64,000 nt of DNA. It comes from a virus. The translations under genes were made by a program, and so were the position numbers. Shown piece by piece: positions 38,595 through 47,636 of the stretch (positions are counted from its first letter, which is position 1; every line of letters begins with the position of its first letter). The stretch is from the IMG/VR virus record IMGVR_UViG_3300025914_000009, positions 1 through 64,000 of that record; one strand, given 5' to 3'. The notes beneath the pieces are model-generated. The model searched no databases, was not told where the DNA came from, and saw only the letters and a program-made list of their open reading frames with translations.

Positions 38595-38620
38595 CTTTAC
38601 GCTATTATTTTGTTATAGGA

Positions 38621-39889
38621 TTATTGGGAAAACCAAGATTTGGGTTGAGCTTCTTCCTCTGTCTTCTTATTACCACCAGTTTTCATGGCAGTCTTCTTAA
38701 GACCTTTGAAGAGTTCATTACTTTCTTTAGATACTGCCTTTTTGGCTAATTTCGTAAGTTGAGGATCTTCTTTCAAAAGTTGCATAAGCATAGCTACTTT
38801 AACTCTAAGTTCGTGATTTTCAGGTCTCTTCAGATCCATTATATCCTTGTCAAAAGTTGTAAGTAGTTCCCCATCGGGGGTTTGGAATCTGTCCTGGGTG
38901 AGATAGGCATATGTATTCTCAGCGAACTTCTTATCTACAGGGATTCCATCAAAATCTTTATTTTTCATCTTATCAGAAAGGATTCTGCCAACATTGTTGA
39001 CATACTCAGTTTTGATCTGCTGCTTTCTGGTAATTTCTTCTTGCTTTCTGGCTGCGGCCTCTGTGATTTCCTTTTCCTCTTTGGCTACCAGGATCTTTTG
39101 AGCTTCTGTAGCTTCATCGAGTAAGTCATTATAATTCTTTAGCTGAGTAACTCTTTTCTCGATATATTCAGAAGATCTACCTTCTGATCTGTACAACTCT
39201 CTCACAATTCTTTCCTGATTACCTTCATCGGTAAGGTCAATTTCTTTGATACCTTCTACTTTAGTATAGCGGCTCAGATAGTCAACTGGGTTAATACCTT
39301 TTACAAAGACATTTTCAAACATGTCCTTATAATTATCGCCAAACCTTGCAAGGAACTTATCTATTACTTGGGAAGCTTGCTTTCTTGATTCGTACTGGAA
39401 TCTATCGAGCAGTTCTTCCGGAGTACCTACTTCTATACCCTCCTCATCTTCATCGAGATTAAAGATACCATGATTCACAAGCTCTTGAGCTATTGTGTTG
39501 AACATGTTCTCCTCACCCTCTTCAGTAGTAGCTTCTTCCTCTGTTTCCTTAGGGGAATCTTTGGGAGATTTGGCTGGAGGTTTAGTTCCTTCCTCTTCGG
39601 TTTCTTCTGATCTTTCTTCAAGAACATCATAGATATCCTTGTCTTTTATCTCAGGAGTTTCTTCCTCAGTTTCTTCTTCTTCTTCTATAACCTCTTCTTT
39701 CTTCTTTACAGGTGGTTGCTTCTTAACTGCCTTCTTAACAGATACCTCTTCTTCAGTTTCTGTTTTGGAAGGTATTACCTTTATATCTTCAGGATCAGAG
39801 CTAAGGAATGCTTCCCCAGCTTGGATCTCTTCTGTAGACATGATTCCAAAGTCACCTGCAGAGAAAGAAAATTGTTCTCTGTCCGCCAT
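38621..39889 (-). CDS. Scaffold/assembly-type acidic coiled-coil protein (422 aa)
   Basis: Extremely Glu/Lys-rich, with runs such as KKKEEVIEEEEETEEETPE in the first 130 residues, then long helices (ITEAAARKQEEITRKQQIK). This is the composition of a scaffolding protein or protease-less assembly factor, and it sits immediately upstream of the capsid gene as scaffolds do. It opens the promoter 39923-39953. No protease motif was seen. Role inferred from position and composition. Confidence 0.6.
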   Translation of the reverse strand: MADREQFSFSAGDFGIMSTEEIQAGEAFLSSDPEDIKVIPSKTETEEEVSVKKAVKKQPPVKKKEEVIEEEEETEEETPEIKDKDIYDVLEERSEETEEEGTKPPAKSPKDSPKETEEEATTEEGEENMFNTIAQELVNHGIFNLDEDEEGIEVGTPEELLDRFQYESRKQASQVIDKFLARFGDNYKDMFENVFVKGINPVDYLSRYTKVEGIKEIDLTDEGNQERIVRELYRSEGRSSEYIEKRVTQLKNYNDLLDEATEAQKILVAKEEKEITEAAARKQEEITRKQQIKTEYVNNVGRILSDKMKNKDFDGIPVDKKFAENTYAYLTQDRFQTPDGELLTTFDKDIMDLKRPENHELRVKVAMLMQLLKEDPQLTKLAKKAVSKESNELFKGLKKTAMKTGGNKKTEEEAQPKSWFSQ

Positions 39890-39922
39890 ATTTAGTTGAT
39901 TTTATTGGTTTTCAACAGGATG

Positions 39923-39953
39923 TAAAATTATGTGTATTTATATTACCAGCAAA
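39923..39953 (-). promoter_or_regulatory. Bacteroidota-type promoter for scaffold and capsid
   Basis: Minus strand: TTTG (39950-39953), 19-nt spacer, TAATTTTA (39923-39930). It lies 34 nt ahead of the scaffold start, in the only sizeable gap between portal-side genes and capsid. Confidence 0.6.
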
Positions 39954-39996
39954 GACTTTGCTCCTAAAAGGCTGATTAATATTGCTTAATATAGCA

Positions 39997-40329
39997 TTAG
40001 GATTCATCATCCGATTCGAAAGATTCACCTGTTTCATTATAGACAGGCCAGTCTCCCTCACATAGTCTCATTTCAACAACTGCTTTCTCCCATCTTTCAC
40101 AGAGTTCTTCAAAGGATTCAGCTACCAGGATCTTCTCTCCATCATACATCTGGACTATGCTCTTAGTAGAAGTATATCCAATTACCTTATATATTTCCCC
40201 TACCGGAAGGGCCATTGCTCTCCATACCCATTGTTTGGACTTAGCAATGATGCCCATATCCATTTCCTCCAGCTCCATGTCTTCCTCCGAGACAAGCTTT
40301 ACCTTGGCTTTCAGTTTTAATAGACTCAT
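39997..40329 (-). CDS. Small acidic protein between portal and scaffold (110 aa)
   Basis: The N-terminus is acidic and Met-rich (EEDMELEEMDMGI), the middle a beta segment (GEIYKVIGYTSTKSIVQMYDGEKILV) and the end strongly acidic (ESFESDDES). The start overlaps the portal stop by one base. I do not recognise it. Its place suggests a packaging or head-assembly helper. Confidence 0.55.
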   Translation of the reverse strand: MSLLKLKAKVKLVSEEDMELEEMDMGIIAKSKQWVWRAMALPVGEIYKVIGYTSTKSIVQMYDGEKILVAESFEELCERWEKAVVEMRLCEGDWPVYNETGESFESDDES

Positions 40330-42917
40330 TATTTAGATTTTGATTTCTTTGCCTGGGCCTTCTTAGCCTTGATATCCATTCTCTTCATCTGGAGCTGAGC
40401 TTGGATTTTCTCCTTATCTAGCGCGATCTTTCTGAGCTCCATCGCAATATAATCATTCGACTCTTTGGCCTTCTGCTGGATTTGAGATAGTTTAAGTTGG
40501 TATTCCCTATCCTTACCAATGCTTTCTTGTGTAAGTCTATTAGCTTCTGCGATATCTTCATCTCCTGCATTTTCAATTGGGTTCATTGCACTTCTTTCTT
40601 TGGCTGCTGCTGCTATTAGAGCAATCTCCTTCTTATTAAGTCTATCCAGCTCATTTTGCCCGGCTTCAAATTCTTTATCTAATTGATCCTGGATGGCTGC
40701 CTGTTCCTGCTCATGCTGGAACATAGCTTGCTGCTGCTGTTGATCCTGTTGCTTAAGCTGTTGTTCTTGTTGCTGCATTGCTTCCATTTTCTCCTTTAAG
40801 GACTTGAATACTTGCTTCATTGTCCTGATAGAGTTGGTAGTATATAGTACAGATATTTCATATGGAGTAGCTCCATTCTGTAGCATTGGTTGAGCAAGCT
40901 GTCTGAGATCTTCAAAGGCTTTTTGATCCTGGGCTCTGGTAGTAACAAATACCTGTAGATCCCTAAGGGTGATGTCTTCAGAGTTAACTCTAATGAAGGC
41001 TTGTTCTCCTTCTGTATTGATATAGGAAATGGTTGACTCTGGTTTCTTTACTTCTATATGCTGAACTGCATCCAGAATAGCTTGATATACATCATTTAAT
41101 ACATACTCATGTTGTGCAAAGTATGGTTCTGTCTGAGCATAGGATTGAGATAAGGCAGTATTTGTACCTGTAGCAGTTTGAGTTGCAGCTACTCCACCTG
41201 TTCTTTCTCTGGTAATACCTACCAGTTCCCATGCTTCCTGTTTAAGCTGCATAGCCAGAGTGTATCTGCTTTGGATTTCAGCAGTCCTTGTCCAGTCTAT
41301 ATTCTTAAACATGTTGAAGTTAGATGGACTCTTCAGGTTTTCAGGAGAGTCATCTACTATAACAACCCCTCTTTTTCTGGCCTCCTGCTCCCAGATATCC
41401 AGTGCATCCTGAGCATCCCCATCCTTAGGGATAGGAATGTGCCTCATAGACATAAGGTACACATTACCAATTTCCTTCTCCAGCAGCTTATAGAGCTGGT
41501 TCATACATACATTGTACAGAATCTGATAAGGTTTTAGTAGGTCAATTAAGCTCTTAGCTTCATTTATGTTCTTGATCTCATGAACTACTCCAATAATAGG
41601 GCAGTAGTTCAGAAGTTCAAAGGGCTCCACATTATATACATCAGATCCAATCTTGTAGCCTTTATACCATTGGTTTATATAGTTCCACTCGATTGATACC
41701 TGGTTTGGTACTCTCTTATAAGACTCATCTACTAAAGTGGTCTGTTCTACTCCCTCTTCGTCCTTAAATATCAGTCTCCCCACTTTCTTTTTTGAGCACC
41801 AATAGGCTTGAACTACTACATACTTATTACCAAAAGTATTTACATTGGATGATAAGCCAAGAAAGTCATTAAGAGGATCCACGTTCTCTTTGAGCATTGA
41901 CTCAACCAGAAGTCTTTGTTGTACTATAAATGGGGAATAAGTATCATATTTGATTGATTCCCATCCACTTACGTTAGGATTCTCAAAGTTCGATTCCCTT
42001 GGGGAGAATAGAGAGAGTTCTCTTACACCTTTTCTTAAGTGATCAATCTCTTTCTTATCCAGATCAAATCTCTCAATAATCTCACTAAGCTCCATTACAT
42101 GCACTGTCCCTGCAGCAAAGGCATCTTTAAGATACTTCTTATCAGGAAGAGTCAAGAACCATACATTCTTTGGGTTTAGATTTTCTACTCCTACCCCCAG
42201 CTTTGAGTTAGTCTCATATATGTGATAGAACTCTCTTGAGCAGATTAAAAGATCTCTAAAGCAATCTTCTGAGATCTCCTTCATGTTCATCTGCATCTTC
42301 ATGGCTTCCAAAACATGATTTCCCCATTTCTCTGCAGTAGAAGTATAGTCAGTCAGATACTCTGATACCTTCTCCATTGTAAGTTGTTCCAGATCCTGAT
42401 CATTAGAAGGACTGCCTTGTCCTTGTACTCCTGACTGAACAGCAATCTTAGACTTAGCTTGTTCCATTATGAATTGCTGTAATATCTCAGTCTTGAATTG
42501 AAGCTCCTCATTTTTTGAATCATCATCAAAAGCCTTAACCCTAGCTACATCTGGTCTTCTTGTAAGCTCTCCTAACATGGTATTCATAGGAGGGTTTAAG
42601 ATAGGATAGTGCTTCACATAGTTAGGGAGTTCTACATCTCTTACTACTGTATCTGCAAAGGATCTAAGTTCAGGATCATCTGTATCATTAATATAGAAAT
42701 CCTGTGGTCTGAGAATCCCCTTTACCAGGTTATAGTTATTTACAAAGGTATCTTTACCTTTAATAAATTGAGAGTAGGCCACATTGGCAAAGTAGTCCAT
42801 ATTGGACTTTATCCAGTCATCTGTTCCTTTCTCTGCTTCTGGTACGAACTGATCAGGATAAATGTTCCACCTTGCCCAGTCAAGGTTCTGATCCTTTGAG
42901 TGAATGATTATAGGCAT
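40329..42917 (-). CDS. Portal protein, crAss-like (862 aa)
   Basis: Large portal with the crAss-like pattern: an N-terminal WARWNIYPDQF block, a wing with VKHYPILNPPMNTMLGELTRRP, then WSCKKK-type crown strands and the family block GITRERTGGVAATQTATGTN. The last about 130 residues are Gln/Glu-rich coiled coil (QQQEQQLKQQDQQQQQ) ending in a Lys-rich tail. It directly follows the terminase gene. The dodecameric portal is the DNA channel at the special vertex. The long Gln-rich barrel is a noticeable feature. Confidence 0.87.
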   Translation of the reverse strand: MPIIIHSKDQNLDWARWNIYPDQFVPEAEKGTDDWIKSNMDYFANVAYSQFIKGKDTFVNNYNLVKGILRPQDFYINDTDDPELRSFADTVVRDVELPNYVKHYPILNPPMNTMLGELTRRPDVARVKAFDDDSKNEELQFKTEILQQFIMEQAKSKIAVQSGVQGQGSPSNDQDLEQLTMEKVSEYLTDYTSTAEKWGNHVLEAMKMQMNMKEISEDCFRDLLICSREFYHIYETNSKLGVGVENLNPKNVWFLTLPDKKYLKDAFAAGTVHVMELSEIIERFDLDKKEIDHLRKGVRELSLFSPRESNFENPNVSGWESIKYDTYSPFIVQQRLLVESMLKENVDPLNDFLGLSSNVNTFGNKYVVVQAYWCSKKKVGRLIFKDEEGVEQTTLVDESYKRVPNQVSIEWNYINQWYKGYKIGSDVYNVEPFELLNYCPIIGVVHEIKNINEAKSLIDLLKPYQILYNVCMNQLYKLLEKEIGNVYLMSMRHIPIPKDGDAQDALDIWEQEARKRGVVIVDDSPENLKSPSNFNMFKNIDWTRTAEIQSRYTLAMQLKQEAWELVGITRERTGGVAATQTATGTNTALSQSYAQTEPYFAQHEYVLNDVYQAILDAVQHIEVKKPESTISYINTEGEQAFIRVNSEDITLRDLQVFVTTRAQDQKAFEDLRQLAQPMLQNGATPYEISVLYTTNSIRTMKQVFKSLKEKMEAMQQQEQQLKQQDQQQQQAMFQHEQEQAAIQDQLDKEFEAGQNELDRLNKKEIALIAAAAKERSAMNPIENAGDEDIAEANRLTQESIGKDREYQLKLSQIQQKAKESNDYIAMELRKIALDKEKIQAQLQMKRMDIKAKKAQAKKSKSK

Positions 42918-42920
42918 CTG

Positions 42921-45017
42921 TTATATAAATAATTTTGATCTTCTTCTACCATTATTATATCTGATTGGAGAAGAGTTTGAGAAGTCGATTACTTTGTTTG
43001 TGCTTTTTTGTCCCTTGAAGTAAGCTTCAAATCTGGGATCTTTCTTTTCTGTGGATACTACGAACTGTGGATTAAGATGATCCGCCAGGGCAATGGCCAG
43101 CTCCGCAGCTACTATACGGTCATAGTTCCCTTCCTCTGAGTTGAAGTTAATAATTTCTTCCAAGAGCATAGGATCAAATACTCTGGTTACTCCCAGGGTC
43201 TCTATATTCTTCTCCTCTTCTCTGAAGATGACATCATCCAGATAAGATTTAAGTAGACCATCCAGGTGGTTCCTGATCCTATCACTCGATCTATGAATAC
43301 CATAATCCCTTCTAACTGAGGTATTTGGAACTATTTCTCTAAGCCAGCTCGGTTGAGGGGCCAGGTATCTTGCAGCTTCTCCTTTCTTGAGCATATAATC
43401 TATAAAGCTATACTCATCATTTTCACAAAGGGTATAGGCATTATAGTACTTAATGAGGAGTCTGGCAGTCTCATTCCACTTGTCTTTACTATCTGGCCTG
43501 GCTACATAAGAAGCTACAAATAGGTTTTGATATCTATCCGAGGCAATGTCATGTACCCTTTTAAAGATATACACTGCCCCAAGGGAGTCTGAATATTCAG
43601 ATCTACTCTGTCTATAAGGGTCAACTCCAGCTGTATAGAGTCCGAATGGTGGTTCATCATCTATTGGGAACTCCCAAATGACTGGAGGAGCATCAAGTGA
43701 AGTTGTGCTATCTGCAGGAAACTTGCTGATTGGTAGTTTATCACTGAACTTATGGCAAATCTTTTCTCCATCATGATATAAGTCTACCGGAGTACCAGTC
43801 TTCCCAAGGGCAGTAAGTCTATTCTTTTGAGCTTTAGCAGCTTCGATATTAAAGTCATTCTTTGTAAGAACCAGGAAGCTATCAGATGGAACCAGAGGCC
43901 AGAAGGCTTTGAACTTCAATACAGTCTTCTGATTACCAGATTTTATAGCTCTTGCATATTCTTTTTCCCACCACTCCCTAGCCTTCTCATAGTTGGTTAC
44001 CAGAATGGTAATTCTTTCTAAGTCAGGGTGTTGTATTCCCAAATAATCAGATAGCTTCATTGGATCCTTGTACTTGATCTTAGCCATTAAGGCATCAATG
44101 AATCTACCCATCTTTGTTCCTGGTATTTCAGGATTATCAAAGGGGAGTATGTTATAGGCTTCAGGGTGAAGGAACACTTCAGATGCCTCTTTACCTTTTT
44201 CCATATCACCCCCAGTGCCTGCTATCATAGCAAGACAGGAAGGTTTATCTTCTTTGGATGTACCAGACCACCAGGCACCTTCAGAGTCTTTGAAACAGGC
44301 AATGAAGTTTCTAATGGTACCAATTTCATCTATAAGATGGAAACCAGGTCTAGCTCCTACTGCTGCATCGCTCTTTGATCCTTCTTCAAAGTTTCTTATC
44401 TGTATAGATGATTGAGAAGATAAAGGAGATGTTATCCCTGTCTTCTTATCTTTCCAACCAGCCTTTATTTCTTTTTTCCAGTCATTAACAATCCTTTGCT
44501 TCTGCAGGATTGGATGTAGATTGATCAGACCATCTTCTACCTTATCAGTAGCAAGCTTGATATATGTACCATTACCTGCACTGATGATAGCTTCTGATTT
44601 GTCAAAGAGAGTGTACTGATAACCAGCTCTTGAGCCAGCCATGATAGATTTCCCGAAGTCACGAGATCCAACCAGGGCATAGAACTTACCTTTCTGTTCA
44701 CATTGAGTAAAGTCATCAGCTATTATCCACTCAATGTCCCTGAGATAGGGAGTATCAATAATTCTGATCTTCTTATTAAGTCTTTCATTTTCAATGTACA
44801 TGGCGATTTTCCAGTACACTGTGTGCCAATAGAGCCATCCAGAAATGTATACTTTCCCATCTGCCAGATAAAAGCCTTCCTTCATCCTACGCTTTTCTTC
44901 AGTCCAGTACTCCCTAAAGGTTTCCATAGCTGCTTCATCTGTAGGATCGTAAATAGGTTCTACCTGGTCGGGGAACCAAATGTTTTTAGTTTTCTGGGTA
45001 TACTTCTGGTCTATCAT
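42921..45017 (-). CDS. terL: Terminase large subunit (698 aa)
   Basis: The packaging ATPase and nuclease. GSRDFGKS (about residue 120) is the Walker A variant of crAss-like terminases, HLIDEIGT (about 228) the Walker B with catalytic Glu, and AGVDPYRQSRSEYSD starts the RNase H-like nuclease with its first acidic residue. MIAGTGG between them fits the coupling motif. The gene overlaps the small gene upstream by one base and is followed by the portal 3 nt later, the usual packaging order. Confidence 0.92.
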   Translation of the reverse strand: MIDQKYTQKTKNIWFPDQVEPIYDPTDEAAMETFREYWTEEKRRMKEGFYLADGKVYISGWLYWHTVYWKIAMYIENERLNKKIRIIDTPYLRDIEWIIADDFTQCEQKGKFYALVGSRDFGKSIMAGSRAGYQYTLFDKSEAIISAGNGTYIKLATDKVEDGLINLHPILQKQRIVNDWKKEIKAGWKDKKTGITSPLSSQSSIQIRNFEEGSKSDAAVGARPGFHLIDEIGTIRNFIACFKDSEGAWWSGTSKEDKPSCLAMIAGTGGDMEKGKEASEVFLHPEAYNILPFDNPEIPGTKMGRFIDALMAKIKYKDPMKLSDYLGIQHPDLERITILVTNYEKAREWWEKEYARAIKSGNQKTVLKFKAFWPLVPSDSFLVLTKNDFNIEAAKAQKNRLTALGKTGTPVDLYHDGEKICHKFSDKLPISKFPADSTTSLDAPPVIWEFPIDDEPPFGLYTAGVDPYRQSRSEYSDSLGAVYIFKRVHDIASDRYQNLFVASYVARPDSKDKWNETARLLIKYYNAYTLCENDEYSFIDYMLKKGEAARYLAPQPSWLREIVPNTSVRRDYGIHRSSDRIRNHLDGLLKSYLDDVIFREEEKNIETLGVTRVFDPMLLEEIINFNSEEGNYDRIVAAELAIALADHLNPQFVVSTEKKDPRFEAYFKGQKSTNKVIDFSNSSPIRYNNGRRRSKLFI

Positions 45018-45313
45018 TATATTTCACCTTTCTCAATTGGAGAGAGCTCCTGATCTCCTCTAACTGAAGGAGACTTAGCTTCTTCTTTATCTCTGAGTTT
45101 ATCTATTGCTTCTACAATTAATATATAGTCTTTCAGAGTCTCTCTTATTGACTTTACCTGCTCTTCGATCTTGGATACTACTTTATCTCCCAGCATACGA
45201 TCTTTGAGCTTGTGTATAGGCTGATTACAATATTCGCGAATCTCTTTGGCTTTCTTCTCCAGCCACTCAAGCTCCATCCCTATATAGTTATTACTCGTCT
45301 TCTTAGTAGCCAT
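45017..45313 (-). CDS. Coiled-coil protein directly ahead of the terminase (98 aa)
   Basis: Mostly helical with heptads (LEWLEKKAKEIREYC, EEQVKSIRETLKDYILIVEAIDKL). Size, helicity and the position immediately ahead of terL would suit a small terminase subunit, but I see no recognisable helix-turn-helix, so this is only a possibility. It overlaps both neighbours by a few bases. Confidence 0.5.
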   Translation of the reverse strand: MATKKTSNNYIGMELEWLEKKAKEIREYCNQPIHKLKDRMLGDKVVSKIEEQVKSIRETLKDYILIVEAIDKLRDKEEAKSPSVRGDQELSPIEKGEI

Positions 45314-45584
45314 CTTCTTCCTCCTCTTCCTGAAATAGCTTATCCAGGTTTTGTCCCTCTTTAAGTACCCTATCTACCTCAGTATCTGAGACAATATTCA
45401 TTTCCATTTCAGCTCTGTATTTCTCCAAAGCAAACAGAAACTCTTTATCTGTCAGACCCCATATATCCCCATAGTCCCCCAGGGCAGTTGCGATATGCTG
45501 GCCCAGAGTATTATTAGGGTACTCTTTCTTCAGGCTCTCCAGGATATGGATGGCCTGATTATATGGTAATGCTTTCTTCGCCAT
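45303..45584 (-). CDS. Small acidic protein of the terminase-upstream cluster (93 aa)
   Basis: Contains GLTDKEFLFALEKYRAEME and a strongly acidic end (FQEEEEEDGY). The N-terminal ALPYNQAIHILESLKKEYP is helical. I recognise the type from crAss-like genomes, where small genes precede terL, but not a function. The stop overlaps the next start by 11 nt. Confidence 0.55.
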   Translation of the reverse strand: MAKKALPYNQAIHILESLKKEYPNNTLGQHIATALGDYGDIWGLTDKEFLFALEKYRAEMEMNIVSDTEVDRVLKEGQNLDKLFQEEEEEDGY

Positions 45585-45594
45585 ACTCTTTGTT

Positions 45595-45783
45595 TTATAC
45601 TATTGTCAGTCCCGATGCTTTAGCTGTAGATTCATTTACACTTGGCTCAAGTGCATCTACCAGCCTGTCAATATATCTGTTTACTTTGTACTTAATTTCT
45701 CCATCAATTCCTTCAGTTGCAACTAGTTGTGCAAAGAATCTGATTGACTCGACTATCTCGAATGAATTAATTGGTGCTCCCAT
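45595..45783 (-). CDS. Small helical protein (62 aa)
   Basis: MGAPINSFEIVESIRFFAQL, then a YKVNRYIDRLVDAL helix. Soluble, no motif. It sits between coupled genes, with 10 and 20-nt gaps, in the packaging-side small-gene cluster. Unknown function. Confidence 0.5.
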   Translation of the reverse strand: MGAPINSFEIVESIRFFAQLVATEGIDGEIKYKVNRYIDRLVDALEPSVNESTAKASGLTIV

Positions 45784-45803
45784 ATTTAGTTGTTTGGTTT
45801 TGT

Positions 45804-45992
45804 TTAGATTAATGTATATATGTTCTCATCTGTAAGCTCTGAGTCATCCTGCGGCCTTTCTACAGGGTCTAAGATAATTGTCTTGTTGTCAGTATCTACT
45901 ATAATATCTACAACATCATACTGCATTGACAATCTGGTAAGTACTACCATTAGATCTCTTATCTTAACATTACTTAGCCTGGCTACTTTCAT
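45804..45992 (-). CDS. Small alpha/beta protein (62 aa)
   Basis: KIRDLMVVLTRLSMQYDVVD followed by a strand pair DIIVDTDNKTIILDPV. It overlaps the zinc-ribbon gene upstream by 23 nt in another frame, which supports coupling. Unknown function. Confidence 0.5.
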   Translation of the reverse strand: MKVARLSNVKIRDLMVVLTRLSMQYDVVDIIVDTDNKTIILDPVERPQDDSELTDENIYTLI

Positions 45993-46290
45993 CTTCCAGT
46001 TTTTTGATTATTTCTAACTCTTCTTCCTGAGTCATGTGAGCTTTCCATTTCCCCAAGGGGCATTCCTGAGATAGGGCTCTGGTCTTAAGATGTAGGTCAC
46101 AACCACATACTGTGCAGTGAAAATCTGGTCTGAAGGTCTTATAATTATTGATCTCTTTCTGAGCCTCAGAGTTTAGAAGGCAATGATTTCTGCATATATC
46201 CTCTCTCTGATTAGCCACATCTTCTATCTCCTTCTTAACGAAAATGGAGTTCCAGGTTCCTTCTAATATTCCTTTAAGACTTATTTTCAT
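45970..46290 (-). CDS. Zinc-ribbon-like small protein (106 aa)
   Basis: Cysteine pattern ICRNHC, then FHCTVCGCDLHLKTR and a final CPLGKW. This CxxC-CxC-C-CP..KW layout is a common small phage/bacterial zinc-binding family. An amphipathic C-terminal helix follows (EEELEIIKKLEDE). The gene overlaps the HU-like gene upstream by 17 nt. Probably a structural zinc site rather than an enzyme. Confidence 0.6.
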   Translation of the reverse strand: MKISLKGILEGTWNSIFVKKEIEDVANQREDICRNHCLLNSEAQKEINNYKTFRPDFHCTVCGCDLHLKTRALSQECPLGKWKAHMTQEEELEIIKKLEDESSQAK

Positions 46291-46648
46291 ATCCTCCCTT
46301 TTTGGTTTTCATATAGGCAACTGTGGCCTTGAGCTTTTCCATCATGTTATTCCAAGTCTCCATATTCCTGATTTCCTCAGGTCTATCTTTAAGCTTAGCT
46401 TCCATATTGAAGATAAGTATTTCCAACTTCTGTATCTTCCTTCTAATCTTATTAGGAGAGGTCATGAACTTTCCAAATCCTGAGATCTCTACCTGTTCAT
46501 GATCTACCATTGCATCTCTTGCATCTTTAAACTGAAACATAATAACTTTCTCTACTATGTCTTCAGGAACTAAGGTCTTTATAGCAGTCCTTGTTATAAG
46601 AACACCTTTCAACTTGTCAGCATCTATACTACTCTGATTCTTTTGCAC
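46274..46648 (-). CDS. HU/IHF-like DNA-binding protein (124 aa)
   Basis: TAIKTLVPEDIVEKVIMFQF then VEISGFGKFMTSPNKIRRK shows the HU pattern: a helix-rich base and a V-E-I-x-G-F-G-K-F turn followed by a basic segment. The last 50 residues are a helical, Lys-rich extension (LEILIFNMEAKLKDRPEE), not typical of HU itself. Likely role: DNA architecture in packaging or in the virion. It is one of two HU-like genes here. Confidence 0.6.
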   Translation of the reverse strand: MQKNQSSIDADKLKGVLITRTAIKTLVPEDIVEKVIMFQFKDARDAMVDHEQVEISGFGKFMTSPNKIRRKIQKLEILIFNMEAKLKDRPEEIRNMETWNNMMEKLKATVAYMKTKKGGYENKS

Positions 46649-46988
46649 TTCCTGCCAGGTTTATTTGTAACTGAATATCTTTTGAAAAGTCAAGAGCAAT
46701 CTTTGGATTCACTCTATATTTCATATCTATCTGTACAAGAAAGCCAGCCTTCACAAGTTCCTGCTTCATATTCTCCAGAGATGCAAGTGAGCTATTAAAC
46801 ATCTCAACAAACTCCTTTCTAGCCGCAGGGGATGTTATGCTCCCTCGGGCAGCTGTGAATGCCAGGAGGTATAGCTGCTTTTGTGGAAGTCTTACTTCAT
46901 TCAGAGCAAGCAGTACAGAATAATACTTTATTGCCTTTTCCACCTCAGTAGCTACCTCTCTTCGTATTTTCTGCACAATTACCTTCAT
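46629..46988 (-). CDS. Possible winged-helix protein, first gene of the late operon (119 aa)
   Basis: LPQKQLYLLAFTAARG, then SSLASLENMKQELVKAGFLV and YRVNPKIALDF gives a helix-helix-helix-wing rhythm of replication-initiator or regulator winged helices. The N-terminal IRREVATEVEKAIKYYSVLLAL is helical. As the first gene after the tRNA block it has a -7 promoter box 20 nt upstream. DNA binding is plausible, not proven. Confidence 0.5.
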   Translation of the reverse strand: MKVIVQKIRREVATEVEKAIKYYSVLLALNEVRLPQKQLYLLAFTAARGSITSPAARKEFVEMFNSSLASLENMKQELVKAGFLVQIDMKYRVNPKIALDFSKDIQLQINLAGSAKESE

Positions 46989-47007
46989 GTAGCTTGGTTT
47001 TCTTTTA

Positions 47008-47015
47008 CAAAGTTA
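47008..47015 (-). promoter_or_regulatory. -7 promoter box ahead of the late operon
   Basis: TAACTTTG on the minus strand, an exact TAnnTTTG, 19 nt from the first late start codon. No TTTG occurs at the -33 distance (TATA instead), so this may be weak or need another factor. Confidence 0.4.
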
Positions 47016-47099
47016 TGGGCTTTTTTGGAAGTAATATATAACTCTTTGGGATGTAATGCTATAAAAAGCAAAAATCCTCCCAATATGAGAGGATCTTGA

Positions 47100-47170
47100 G
47101 GCAGATATCTGAATCGAACAGATGTATAGGGCTTTTGCAGAACCCGACCTTTCCACTTGGCTAATCTGCC
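47100..47170 (-). tRNA. tRNA-Cys (GCA)
   Basis: Acceptor GGCAGAT/ATCTGCC, anticodon loop CTGCAAA, T-arm ATCTG-TTCGATT-CAGAT. Last tRNA of block 1; its codon type (TGC) is codon 13 of leader 1. Confidence 0.9.
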
Positions 47171-47174
47171 TTAT

Positions 47175-47248
47175 GCACGTATCGGGGGAATCGAACCCAG
47201 TCCTCCTACAGTTTTGGAGACTGCTTGGCCACCATGGCCTGACACGTG
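47175..47248 (-). tRNA. tRNA-Trp (CCA)
   Basis: Acceptor CACGTGT/ATACGTG with one G-U, anticodon loop CTCCAAA, T-loop TTCGATT. Block 1; Trp is codon 9 of leader 1. Confidence 0.88.
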
Positions 47249-47252
47249 TGTA

Positions 47253-47325
47253 GACTACCCTGCAAGATTCGAACTTGCGTTCTAACATCCGTAGTGTTGA
47301 GTCCTTCCACTGAACGAAGGGTAGT
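47253..47325 (-). tRNA. tRNA-Arg (ACG)
   Basis: Acceptor ACTACCC/GGGTAGT, anticodon loop CTACGGA, T-arm GCAAG-TTCGAAT-CTTGC. It would read CGN via inosine; leader 1 uses CGT. Its 5' base abuts the CCA of the tRNA-His upstream. Confidence 0.88.
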
Positions 47326-47397
47326 GGGGTGGAGTGCAGAGTCGAACTGCCTTACCTGGTTCACAGCCAAGTCCATTCACCGAATTGGTATCTCCAC
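47325..47397 (-). tRNA. tRNA-His (GTG)
   Basis: Anticodon arm CTTGG-CTGTGAA-CCAGG. Acceptor GTGGAGA/ACTCCAC, discriminator C73 and an encoded CCA (47325-47327) that ends on the first base of tRNA-Arg. Block 1. Confidence 0.87.
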
Positions 47398-47399
47398 AG

Positions 47400-47472
47400 A
47401 TGCCCCTGGAGGAATCGAACCTACCATCATGAGATCCAAAAGCTCACGCCCTTCCATTGTGCTAAGGGGCAT
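47400..47472 (-). tRNA. tRNA-Gln (TTG)
   Basis: Acceptor ATGCCCC/GGGGCAT; anticodon loop TTTTGGA with a C-U mismatch at 31-39; T-arm GTAGG-TTCGATT-CCTCC. Reads CAA, which is codon 15 of leader 1. Confidence 0.82.
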
Positions 47473-47482
47473 TAAAAAAATG

Positions 47483-47555
47483 TGGTACAGAGTGGACTTG
47501 AACCACCAACGCCCAGCTCTTCAGGCTGGCGCTCTACATTGGAGCTACTGCACCA
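47483..47555 (-). tRNA. tRNA-Phe (GAA)
   Basis: Acceptor TGGTGCA/TGTACCA, anticodon arm CCAGC-CTGAAGA-GCTGG, T-loop TTCAAGT. Block 1; Phe occurs three times in the leader 1 sensor. Confidence 0.92.
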
Positions 47556-47559
47556 TATG

Positions 47560-47632
47560 AGCCTGAGCAGGAACTCGAATCCTGTTCTGATGCTTACAAG
47601 GCAACTGCACCACCATCAGTGCTTCTCAGGCT
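47560..47632 (-). tRNA. tRNA-Thr (TGT)
   Basis: Acceptor AGCCTGA/TCAGGCT, anticodon loop CTTGTAA, T-arm CAGGA-TTCGAGT-TCCTG. Block 1. Confidence 0.9.
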
Positions 47633-47636
47633 TATG

